Origin: Pirellulaceae bacterium
GTDB taxonomy: Bacteria > Planctomycetota > Planctomycetia > Pirellulales > Pirellulaceae
Direction: 5' to 3'
Length of the DNA stretch: 47,090 nt
NCBI GenBank assembly: GCA_013002105.1
Contig: JABDKS010001071.1
Location: 1 to 47,090, forward strand
In this document: positions 7,777-16,544 of the stretch, in pieces
Layout: each line of letters begins with the position of its first letter
How positions within the stretch are numbered: the first letter of the stretch is position 1
Notes under the pieces: model-generated
Told to the model about the DNA's origin: nothing
Database searches by the model: none
Seen by the model: the letters and a program-made list of their open reading frames with translations, nothing else
Translations under genes and position numbers: made by a program

Positions 7777-9222
7777 TCAGGGTGACAGCCGCCAGACCCA
7801 CAAGCGATTCGCGGCGTGTTCACCATCATCCACCGGCAGCGGGTCGGGCCCGATCACTTGCAGGTCGCTGCGAGGGACCCCCCATAGAATCGCATCACCA
7901 TTGGTATCGACTCGGTATCCGAACTTAGCCTCATCGACGGGCTGTAGCATCGACAGATCGATATCGATCGCTGATAGCTGGTCAAGCGTAGTGGGCCAGC
8001 GATCCAAATCGTGTTGATATTTGCGAACCGCCATTGCCAATTTCGCCAGTCGATTGTTCTCCTCCTGCTGAACGATGACCAGTGCGAACGATTGCATGTT
8101 GGGGATCATTAAGTAGGAATACATGTGATCCAAATTGGTAATCGTTCCACTGGCAAAAATATCGCTCTTGAGTTGATCGCCAGCCAAAGAGACTCGTTTA
8201 CGAAACGCACTGGGATCCAATCTATCGGGATCCAATCTATCGGGATCACTGACGGCCGCATCCAAATACAGTTGCATCTGATCGAGATAGTACAATGCAT
8301 CTCTTGCTCGAATGCGCGTCAGCAATTTGGCGACCGCAGGGCTATCGAAATCCAAGACGCGGTTGGCAAGCTCGGCGTCGGTGAATACCGGTAGCATCAT
8401 CGCCCGATCACCACGGAGAGCTAGTAGATACGTTTCGCGGAGCTCATCAAAATCGACCATAGCATCAGCAATCTTGGTCATTTGTTCGTCAGTGAGTTGG
8501 TCGTGTTGGAGCGAGAGCATCAACATCGCGTTGGTATTGCGAGCGATGGCGCGGCCGATCAACTGACTGGCCATAAAGGGTTCGTTCAGCGTGCTGCGTT
8601 CCAATCCACGCCCGGCTTGGATGCAATCGAAACCAAGTTTCCGATCACCATCGTGGACGGCAACAGCGTGTTGGAGTTGCAACAAGCGGACCATACCGCG
8701 AAGTCGATTGGTGTCAGTCAGTGGGGTCGAAAGAGCATTGTCAAAGTCGATGGGTCGGCGAATCGGCTTGCGATTTGCAGCGGTCTGGTCAAGGGCCAGC
8801 TTGAGTAGAGTGCTGAGATCGTGTTGCCAGGCGGCCAAGAAATTGTCGATCGGTTTGCGATCCGGCCAGGCGGTTCCCGGAGGGGGAACGACCACCGATG
8901 AGTCATGAAATGGCATAGCAGCAGCAGCGTCGACGAACGCTTTGGATTCGAGACGATCGCCTAGTTCAATCCAAGCATCAGAATCCTGATCGGACGTGTT
9001 GAATTCGTAACTGCGTCGCAAACTGTCTTCGTTAACAGGCTGGCCGCGTTGGTCCAGATCGGCCAATCGCAAATCGACTTTGGCGGACGCCGCGGATTGC
9101 CGACCGAGAAACCAAGTCGCGACTCCGCCGCAAATCAGCAGTGGAAAGAGCAGAAAGAGGCAACTGGCGATGTAAAAAACGCGCCAAGATTTCTTGCGAC
9201 GGTCGGTATTGTCATTCATCAA
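7777..9222 (-). CDS. Hypothetical protein with one N-terminal membrane helix
   Basis: The protein has 481 residues. A short basic N-terminus (DRRKKSWR) precedes one hydrophobic helix (about 15-39, VFYIASCLFLLFPLLICGGV), so it is a signal anchor with a large, mostly helical extracytoplasmic domain. The sequence is acidic with regular Leu spacing. The last third (AVRKYQHDLDRWPTTLDQLS onwards) resembles the tail found on many planctomycete secreted proteins that ends in a short beta unit around NGDAILWGVP. An internal 15-bp tandem duplication gives DPDRLDPDRLDP. No enzymatic motif is visible. It is divergent from the large kinase gene at 9477, sharing a 254-bp intergenic region. Confidence 0.8.
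   Translation of the reverse strand: MMNDNTDRRKKSWRVFYIASCLFLLFPLLICGGVATWFLGRQSAASAKVDLRLADLDQRGQPVNEDSLRRSYEFNTSDQDSDAWIELGDRLESKAFVDAAAAMPFHDSSVVVPPPGTAWPDRKPIDNFLAAWQHDLSTLLKLALDQTAANRKPIRRPIDFDNALSTPLTDTNRLRGMVRLLQLQHAVAVHDGDRKLGFDCIQAGRGLERSTLNEPFMASQLIGRAIARNTNAMLMLSLQHDQLTDEQMTKIADAMVDFDELRETYLLALRGDRAMMLPVFTDAELANRVLDFDSPAVAKLLTRIRARDALYYLDQMQLYLDAAVSDPDRLDPDRLDPSAFRKRVSLAGDQLKSDIFASGTITNLDHMYSYLMIPNMQSFALVIVQQEENNRLAKLAMAVRKYQHDLDRWPTTLDQLSAIDIDLSMLQPVDEAKFGYRVDTNGDAILWGVPRSDLQVIGPDPLPVDDGEHAANRLWVWRLSP
8212..8248. repeat. 15-bp tandem repeat inside a coding region
   Basis: GGGATCCAATCTATC occurs twice in a row (8212-8226, 8227-8241), followed by the first 6-7 bases of a third copy. 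In the minus-strand gene it encodes DPDRLDPDRLDP. The two full copies are identical, which suggests a recent duplication, and the 15-bp unit keeps the frame. Confidence 0.9.
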
Positions 9223-9476
9223 TCGGAGGCCGAGCTAGCGAGGGCCGTGCATGGGTAGACGAGTTGGTGGTGGGCCGGGTGACTCAGTCGAGGATATGTT
9301 GAACAGACGTTTAGCGACTTAGTGGCGATCACCCAGCGGTGCGGTCTTAGCGAATGGCCTTGGTCGCCAGAACGCTCCTGTTGAAAGTGATTTTCGTGGT
9401 AGGCCGATCAACATTATGTAAAACGCGAGTGCGAGCCCCACTTTGACAGTCAGTCGGTATTGGCGACTGGTTAGAA

Positions 9477-12400
9477 TTGGCGAATTGGCCTACGACCAGT
9501 CCGACCACTTTTCTTGCGAGACGGAGTCGATTCGAATTGACCGATTTCAGTCCCAGCCAAAGTACCAGACAGGTCGATTCTTCGCTGCAAAGTAAAGCGG
9601 CTGCCGAAGCAATCCACGTACCCCATCAGATTGGGCGTTATCGGGTGACGCAGTTAGTGGGCAAAGGGGGCTTTGGCGCCGTGTTTCGAGCCACCGACGA
9701 GTCGCTCGGACGAGATGTTGCCATCAAGGTACCGCGTTTGCTGCCGCAACGAGAAACCGGGTATTCGCATTGGGAGAGCGAAGCTCGGATGGTAGCGATG
9801 TTGGACCATCCGCATATCGTGCCGGTATTCGACGTCGGCAGCAGCGAGGAGTATCCGTTTTTTGTCGTCTCAAAATTTATCGAAGGCGTCGATCTTCGCC
9901 GCTGTTTAGACCAACGTCCACCGCCGATCGCGACCGTGGTGGATTGGATCATCAACATTGCCGAAGCACTCGATCACGCTCATGCCCGCGGCGTCATTCA
10001 TCGGGACGTCAAACCGAGCAACATCTTGATCGATACCAACGATCGCCCCTATCTAACGGATTTTGGGCTCGCGTTGCGTGAAGTGGATATCGATCGCAAT
10101 GCCACCGAGAAAAAATACGTCGGCACTTTCAGTTACATGAGTCCCGAACAGGCGCGCGGCGAGGGACATTTGGTCGATCGTCGAGCGGACGTTTTCTCGC
10201 TGGGCATCGTCTTCTATGAAATGTTGTCAGGAACGCGACCCTTTCGAGGAACGTCGAGCCAACAGTTGTTGAAAAGCATTGTCCGAGCCGAGACGCGTGC
10301 GGTGCGTCAAATCGATCCCAACGTACCGATGGAGCTCGAGCGGATTTGCATGAAGTCGCTGGCGCAGCGGCGTAGTGATCGGTATCACACAACCCAGGCT
10401 ATGGCGGACGATCTGCAAAAATTTGCCAGCCAGGGCGCGTCCAAACAGGTGATCAACAACAGCGATGATCCGCTGCTATCGACTGTCGATACGAAATCAT
10501 CAACGCGCGTGATCCCGAAAGGGTTGCGTGCATTCGATGAACATGATCGCGGTTTCTTTCTCAAGCTGGTACCTGGACCACAAGATAGCGACGGGATACC
10601 AGAAATCATTCGGGGGTTAAAACATCGGCTCGAGTCACGATCGGTTGCTGATAGCTTTCGAGTAGGGCTACTGTATGGATCGAGCGGTTCGGGAAAATCG
10701 TCGTTAGTACGCGCGGGATTGATTCCGCTGATGGATGACAGTGTCGAAGTCGTCTATGTGGAAGCAACCGCACAACAGACCGAAACGCAATTATTGCAGC
10801 GGTTGCAACCACTGCTCCAATTCGACGACCAAGACGACCCAAAGACTGATATCGATCTGCCCGATGTGACCGCAGCGATTCGCAAGGGGTCCGGTGGCAA
10901 TAAGAAAGTCGTCATCATCTTGGATCAGTTCGAACAATGGCTCCACGCGCACGGTGAAATTCAAGACACCGATTTGGTCGCAGCGATCCGACAGTGTGAC
11001 GGCGTGAATCTGCAATGTCTGGTGTTGATACGCGATGACTTTTGGATGCCGGCGACGCGATTTTTTCACGAATTGGAGGTGCGCTTGACCCAGGGGGTCA
11101 ACAGCACCGCAGTGGATCGATTCGAATTACGACACGCGCGTTTTGTATTAAGCGAGTTCGGCCGGGCCTACGGTTGTTTACCGGAGGATCCAAGTCAAAT
11201 GACGGACGAGCAGATTCAATTCATCGATACGATCGTTGATTCGTTGCAAGAAAACGCCAAGGTGATTTCTATTCACCTGGTCGTCATGGCGCAAATGTTG
11301 AAAGGACGAGAATGGAATCTACAGACGTTGCGGGAGTTTGGCGGCACCGCGGGCGTCGACATCAATTTTTTGGATGCGACTTTTACCGATTCAGCAGCGT
11401 CACCATTGCATCGATCGCTGCAATCGCCCGCGCGACGGGTCTTGGCGTTGCTGTTGCCCGAGGCAGGTACCGACATCAAGGGTCAGATGCAGGATGTGGC
11501 TCGATTGCGACAAGCATCGGGATTGGATGATCGCGGGTTCCGCGAACTCTTGGAAGTCCTCGACAGCGATCTGCGACTGATCACTCCGACGGTCGATGTC
11601 GAAAACACCATCGGCCTAGAAAGCGCGGATGGGTCGGAGGCGGTTGTCGGTTCACCACGTCGTTGTTACCAATTGACCCACGATTTCTTGGTGCCACCGT
11701 TACGTCAATGGCTGACACGTCGAGAACGGCAGACCGTACGTGGTCGAACAAGGCTCCTGCTGCGTGAATTAAGCCAGTATTGGCGTCATCAGCACAAGAC
11801 GCGGTTTTTGCCCAATGCGTATCAATTTCTCCAGATCCTACTGTTCACTCGAGCGGAGGACCGCACCGCCGAGGAGGCGAAATTCGTAGCGGCCGCAACG
11901 AAGTATCACGGCGTTCGATGGGCAGCTGCAACTGTGCTTGCCCTGGCAATGGTTATTGGCTGGTCGATGATAGGGCAGCGAATGCGCGAGAATGCGACCC
12001 GACAAAAAGCTGAAATGGCGGTCACACAATTATTAAAAGCCGATGTCGACAACGTCGCTGGGATCATCGACGCACTGGAGCCACTGCGATCCGCTGTCCA
12101 ACCGCGACTACAGGATGTATTGGCAGACGACCGCTATGCGACCAGTGAAAAATTGTTCGCCCGGTTGGCGCTTGTCGATGATGATCCCAGTCACGTCGAG
12201 CCATTGATCGAGTCGCTGATGTCGGCCAATGTAGCGGAGGTGTTATTGATCAGTGATCGTTTACAACTCCATCGCTCCGAGGCAAAGGCCGGACTTTGGA
12301 AGGTCGTTCAGTCGACCCGATTAGAAGAAGCCCGATGGTTACGGGCGTCCTTGGCGCTCGCTCAGCTAGATCCCGATAGCGACCGTTGGGACGATCAAGC

Positions 12401-14825
12401 CCAACGGTTGTCGCAAGCCGTGGTCAACCAGAGTGCTCAGACGGTTGTCGAGATGGCCCCGAGCCTTGCCGGTTTGGGCCCGTTCATCGACCGACCCATG
12501 CGACAGTTTTTTGCCAGCGACAGTGCATCGATCGGCTACAACGCGGCGATAGTGATGTCACACTTTGTCAACGCGACCGAGCCGATGTTGCCAGAGCTAC
12601 TAGTCAATGCGACACCAGAACAATTCGAAGTTCTCTTTCCAGTCGCGGCTGCGGATCCACAGGCCGTGATACCCCGGTTGCGAGCAGCGCTGACCGTTAC
12701 ATCGCAAGTTCAATGGCCCGAGGCGGAGATTGATGTCAAGCAGCAGGTGGATGCACCGGTCAGAAAAGAGATCGAAGACGCTGTTGGCACGGTCACCGAT
12801 TCGTTCGCTTATTGTCAGCGTTTGCCGCTGGAACGGCTGGACCCGCTTGCCCGACAAATCGAGCCGATGGGTTATCGACCCGACAACATCCGAGCGTATC
12901 GATCAGGTGACGAGGTACTGGTCGCTGTGATTTGGCGGCGCGACGCTAAGCCCTGGCGATGGACTCGGTCATCGGGCGGCCAAGCAGCGCGAGACTTGGT
13001 GCCGCAGATGCGTAACGAGGGGCTGTCTCCAGCGGACATCACCATGATCCCGTCGGATCTCGCCAGCCGGGATGAAATTCAATACGGCGTCCTGTGGACA
13101 TCGACGGACGATCATGTCATTGACGCGCGGATGTACATTGATCTGAGCGAAGAAGACCATGCATCCGGCTGGGGACCGTTATTGGAGAAAGGTTACGTCC
13201 CCAAGAGCAACTTAAAGCTTCGCCATCCCGACGGGACAGATCGTTACAGTTCTGTGCGAGTGAAGCTGAAAGTACAGCCGGCGTCTCGGGATTCCTGGCA
13301 TGAGTCGCAGTCGGATTACAACCAGCGCAGTCAAGACGGTTGGCACCAACAAGACGTCGTTCTCAATGAAGCGGGAATCTTGGATTTTGCGTTGACGTAT
13401 GGCTCGGTTTGGTGGAATGGAGGTACCACAGAGTCTCGCAACATAGATCGTTCGCCGTTGGCGCTGCATCGGCAACGATCAGATGCTTTGATCGGCGATC
13501 ATTTTCGCCCGGTTAGTCTATCGGTCGTCGAAGACGATACCGATGGTCTGATCGCTGCGTCGGTCTGGCACCGACCCTTGGTGGATGTTTCCACTCGCGA
13601 CCGCGTCGGCGCAAAGCACGCCAATGCAGCCATCGCACTCTTTCGGCTTCAGCAGACAGACACACTCTGGTCGCTTCTGGAACACCGCGCTGATCCGCGT
13701 GTCCGGTCGTTCCTGGTCAATCGTTTCAGCAAGATGGGAGTCGATGCACAACTTTTGCTTGAACAACTGTTGATCGAAAAAAGTGAGTCGCGGCGATTAG
13801 CGATCATCGCCGCGCTGGCGCAATACCGACCCGAAGTCCTGAGGGCGGATCAAGCTGCCCGGCTAAAGAAGACGATTGATATTTGGGGCCGAACCGATCC
13901 GTCGGCGGGGATTCATTCGATCTGCCTTCACTTGGCTCGCAAGTGGGATTGGAACGAGACGGCCGATACGATCGATTCAGCAAAACAAGCAACGCCGTCG
14001 CGTCATCCGTCGGCCGGTTGGTTCAATAATCAGCACGGCGACACAATGGCGGTGATTGCCGGACCGAGCGAGTTTTCGATGGGATCACCTGGCTTTGAAC
14101 CGTATCGCGATCACCAAAAAGAGATTTCTTTGCGAACGAAAATCCCGCGCAGCTTTGCAATCGCGACCGCCGAAGTCACAGTGCAACAGTACCGACAATT
14201 CGAGGACCTGGTTGGATTTGCCGGAGTCTACACACCCGACGAAAAATGTCCGATGAATTCGGTGAGCTGGTTTGCAGCAGCCCGTTATTGCCGCTGGCTC
14301 AGTGAACAGGAAGGCATCGCAGAGGACCAGATGTGCTATCCGCCGTTGGAAGAAATCAAGCCGGGCGTTCGATTACCAAAGGACCTATTGGAGCGAACGG
14401 GTTATCGGCTGCCAACAAACGCGGAATGGGAATACGCTGCGCGGGCCGGTGCGGGGACAAGCCGCTACTACGGCGATACGGCGGATCTGCTGAGCCATTA
14501 CGCTTGGACCTTGGAGAATACCAATGCTCAATACCACAGCGTTAAACACCTCTTGCCAAACGATTTTGGGTTGTTCGATACGCTTGGTAACGTGATGGAG
14601 TGGACGCAGTTGTCCGAACGTTCGCCAATCGCCAACAACAAGTACCTCGATCGCATCTGGACCGAGCAAGCACTGACCGATCAAACGCTTGGCCAGCTGC
14701 GTGGAAGTGCGATTTTTTATCCGATCGAAGCAACACGTGTGGCGGCGATCGAACCGGGTCGTCTTACATCGCGGTATCCCTACTACGGATTTCGTGTCGC
14801 AAAGACGATTGCTGATAAGCAATAG
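9477..14825 (+). CDS. Giant Ser/Thr kinase - STAND NTPase - FGE/sulfatase-modifying-factor-like protein
   Basis: The protein has 1782 residues. A Hanks kinase domain spans about 53-315: glycine loop VGKGGFGAVF, Lys84 in VAIK, catalytic Asp177 in HRDVKPSN, DFG at 195-197, then MSPEQARG. A STAND-type NTPase follows, with linker DEHDRGFFLKLVPGPQDSDG (354-373), Walker A GSSGSGKSS (401-409) and Walker-B-like VVIILDQFEQW. A single transmembrane helix lies near 816-836. A long helical region with HEAT-like stretches follows, and the C-terminal domain (about 1520-1780) is FGE/SUMF1-like (NSVSWFAAARYCRWLSEQ, YRLPTNAEWEYAARAGAGT, LGNVMEWT, YYGFRVAK). Kinase and NTPase would be cytoplasmic and the FGE part outside. 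The start is uncertain: TTG at 9477 follows an in-frame stop at 9444 with no ATG nearby. Function is inferred as signalling. Confidence 0.9.
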   Translation: MANWPTTSPTTFLARRSRFELTDFSPSQSTRQVDSSLQSKAAAEAIHVPHQIGRYRVTQLVGKGGFGAVFRATDESLGRDVAIKVPRLLPQRETGYSHWESEARMVAMLDHPHIVPVFDVGSSEEYPFFVVSKFIEGVDLRRCLDQRPPPIATVVDWIINIAEALDHAHARGVIHRDVKPSNILIDTNDRPYLTDFGLALREVDIDRNATEKKYVGTFSYMSPEQARGEGHLVDRRADVFSLGIVFYEMLSGTRPFRGTSSQQLLKSIVRAETRAVRQIDPNVPMELERICMKSLAQRRSDRYHTTQAMADDLQKFASQGASKQVINNSDDPLLSTVDTKSSTRVIPKGLRAFDEHDRGFFLKLVPGPQDSDGIPEIIRGLKHRLESRSVADSFRVGLLYGSSGSGKSSLVRAGLIPLMDDSVEVVYVEATAQQTETQLLQRLQPLLQFDDQDDPKTDIDLPDVTAAIRKGSGGNKKVVIILDQFEQWLHAHGEIQDTDLVAAIRQCDGVNLQCLVLIRDDFWMPATRFFHELEVRLTQGVNSTAVDRFELRHARFVLSEFGRAYGCLPEDPSQMTDEQIQFIDTIVDSLQENAKVISIHLVVMAQMLKGREWNLQTLREFGGTAGVDINFLDATFTDSAASPLHRSLQSPARRVLALLLPEAGTDIKGQMQDVARLRQASGLDDRGFRELLEVLDSDLRLITPTVDVENTIGLESADGSEAVVGSPRRCYQLTHDFLVPPLRQWLTRRERQTVRGRTRLLLRELSQYWRHQHKTRFLPNAYQFLQILLFTRAEDRTAEEAKFVAAATKYHGVRWAAATVLALAMVIGWSMIGQRMRENATRQKAEMAVTQLLKADVDNVAGIIDALEPLRSAVQPRLQDVLADDRYATSEKLFARLALVDDDPSHVEPLIESLMSANVAEVLLISDRLQLHRSEAKAGLWKVVQSTRLEEARWLRASLALAQLDPDSDRWDDQAQRLSQAVVNQSAQTVVEMAPSLAGLGPFIDRPMRQFFASDSASIGYNAAIVMSHFVNATEPMLPELLVNATPEQFEVLFPVAAADPQAVIPRLRAALTVTSQVQWPEAEIDVKQQVDAPVRKEIEDAVGTVTDSFAYCQRLPLERLDPLARQIEPMGYRPDNIRAYRSGDEVLVAVIWRRDAKPWRWTRSSGGQAARDLVPQMRNEGLSPADITMIPSDLASRDEIQYGVLWTSTDDHVIDARMYIDLSEEDHASGWGPLLEKGYVPKSNLKLRHPDGTDRYSSVRVKLKVQPASRDSWHESQSDYNQRSQDGWHQQDVVLNEAGILDFALTYGSVWWNGGTTESRNIDRSPLALHRQRSDALIGDHFRPVSLSVVEDDTDGLIAASVWHRPLVDVSTRDRVGAKHANAAIALFRLQQTDTLWSLLEHRADPRVRSFLVNRFSKMGVDAQLLLEQLLIEKSESRRLAIIAALAQYRPEVLRADQAARLKKTIDIWGRTDPSAGIHSICLHLARKWDWNETADTIDSAKQATPSRHPSAGWFNNQHGDTMAVIAGPSEFSMGSPGFEPYRDHQKEISLRTKIPRSFAIATAEVTVQQYRQFEDLVGFAGVYTPDEKCPMNSVSWFAAARYCRWLSEQEGIAEDQMCYPPLEEIKPGVRLPKDLLERTGYRLPTNAEWEYAARAGAGTSRYYGDTADLLSHYAWTLENTNAQYHSVKHLLPNDFGLFDTLGNVMEWTQLSERSPIANNKYLDRIWTEQALTDQTLGQLRGSAIFYPIEATRVAAIEPGRLTSRYPYYGFRVAKTIADKQ

Positions 14826-14891
14826 ATCAGCAACATCAGGCGGATCAGGATCGCCTGGCAAATCGCAGGCGGAATCAGCCAGGGACCGGCG

Positions 14892-16301
14892 TCATTCTTG
14901 CTGACGCGGCCCGCGCATCTTTCGACCATTTTGATGCAGCGTCAGTGCGGTCGCGGGACCCTCGTCGGGCAACTCAAATGTAATCGTCGCGGTCACGGCT
15001 CGGTAGTTCCATTTCGTTGGACTTTCGGGGTACACCGGCAGCGCGGGCTGATTGGTTGCTTGAACCATCAACTGGTCCTTTTCCACACGAACATCCAAAA
15101 CAAATGCGGGCACAATTTGATACTTGCCGACCAGACGTTTCATCGTTTCGGCATCCACGTCGACCTCTTTCTCAAACTTCGGCAGCGTCAATTTTTGACC
15201 GGCCAGCAGCCCGATGATGGACTCAGCGATTGAATCGATCTGGCCCGTCGCGGTGTTACTCAGTACGACCACGCCGGCTTGGAGATCTCGATTGACCAAC
15301 ATCATGCTGTGATAACCACCGGTCTGTCCGTTGTGCCAGCGAGTGCTGCCGTCGCGGGCGATGTGCCAGCCCAGGCCGATGGCAAAGTAACCATCACGAG
15401 AGGGTGCGTGTTGTTTCCAAGCGAGATCGATGGCGCGGCCCAGTTCCGAATCAGGCGGATCGATCATGGCCTGCATGAACCGATTCATGTCCGACACGGT
15501 GCTGCGAATCCCACCGGCGCCCGCCAGCGCGTCGAAATTCCAGGGTGATTCGGCGGTTCGAGCCGCGTTGTGTGGCGGAGCAAATCGGGCGGCTTGTTCT
15601 TCGCTAAGCGAAATTGTCGTATCGGACATTTTCAGCGGTCCGGCGATGACGCTCTCCAGCAACTTTTCGTACGAGACATCCGCCTTGATACTCAGTAAAT
15701 CACCCAACGAGCCCATACCCAGATTGGAGTATTCAGTTTTAAGATTGACCTCGCGAGTTGTTTTCACGCCGGAGAGAAACTCGATCAACAACTTGCGGTC
15801 GTAGTCGACGTAGGGATCATTGGGCTGAGCCGGTTTCCAATTGTCCGGCATGCGCGGCAAGCCAGAATTATGGGTCGCCAGATGAACCAACTGAATGGAC
15901 TGACCGACCGTTGGATTCTTCTTGCTGATTTCCGGAACGAGTTCGCCGATCGGTTGATCCAGCGTCACGGTTTTTGTCTCAACGGCATGGCCGAGCAAGA
16001 TACCGGTAAAGACTTTGCTCATTGATCCGATTTCATAAATCGTTTGATCGGTGGGAGCGACCGGCTGATTCTGGGAGAGTTCTCCGAAATGGGCCGTCCA
16101 CTGCTTGTCGGCTTGAACGACACCCACCGAGACGGCGTTGACCAGATCGGCATCGACGTAGGCCTGGACAAGCTGCTTGATTTGACTCGCTTTGGCAATG
16201 GAATCCTTGGATGGAGAGTTTTTTTGCTGCTTTGTCGCGTTGTCCTCCGCGGCGGCAATGGAGAGGGTCAACAGACCGACCAGAAAAAAACAAAACCGCA
16301 T
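14892..16301 (-). CDS. Secreted serine hydrolase of the beta-lactamase / penicillin-binding-protein fold
   Basis: The ATG at 16301 gives 469 residues with a clear signal peptide (MRFCFFLVGLLTLSIAAAED); an upstream in-frame extension to 16400 adds only basic low-complexity sequence and is less likely. The class C beta-lactamase fold is shown by SMSK (Ser93, Lys96), the YSN motif (Tyr191-Asn193) and HNG (322-324) in the KTG position. A C-terminal beta-rich domain (about 390-469, LVGKYQIVPAFVLDVRVEKD) is of the kind often attached to these esterases or peptidases. Such proteins are usually D-aminopeptidases, carboxypeptidases or esterases rather than drug-resistance enzymes. It is divergent from asnB, with a 243-bp gap. 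Confidence 0.92.
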   Translation of the reverse strand: MRFCFFLVGLLTLSIAAAEDNATKQQKNSPSKDSIAKASQIKQLVQAYVDADLVNAVSVGVVQADKQWTAHFGELSQNQPVAPTDQTIYEIGSMSKVFTGILLGHAVETKTVTLDQPIGELVPEISKKNPTVGQSIQLVHLATHNSGLPRMPDNWKPAQPNDPYVDYDRKLLIEFLSGVKTTREVNLKTEYSNLGMGSLGDLLSIKADVSYEKLLESVIAGPLKMSDTTISLSEEQAARFAPPHNAARTAESPWNFDALAGAGGIRSTVSDMNRFMQAMIDPPDSELGRAIDLAWKQHAPSRDGYFAIGLGWHIARDGSTRWHNGQTGGYHSMMLVNRDLQAGVVVLSNTATGQIDSIAESIIGLLAGQKLTLPKFEKEVDVDAETMKRLVGKYQIVPAFVLDVRVEKDQLMVQATNQPALPVYPESPTKWNYRAVTATITFELPDEGPATALTLHQNGRKMRGPRQQE

Positions 16302-16544
16302 GGGACCACCTGGGTAAAAGGAGTGAAAAAGCGAACCGCGATTCAGGATCGCCGGCGGACGAATAACGGCATCGCGTCGCCGGCGGGCGAATATCGGCAT
16401 CGAGAGGGTTTGCCGTTGGCAGAATTCCAGGTCGAAAAAGAATGGAGCCGGGGCGCGCCGAGCAGCTAGCTTACTTTAATCCTCCCGACCATGTGGTCAT
16501 ACTCAACGGCTCTAACGTGACGACCATCCCAAGGCAATCAAAGC

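Noticed and set aside
16302..16400. Longer start for the beta-lactamase-fold protein
   Set aside because: The extension is basic low-complexity sequence before a clear signal peptide starting at 16301.
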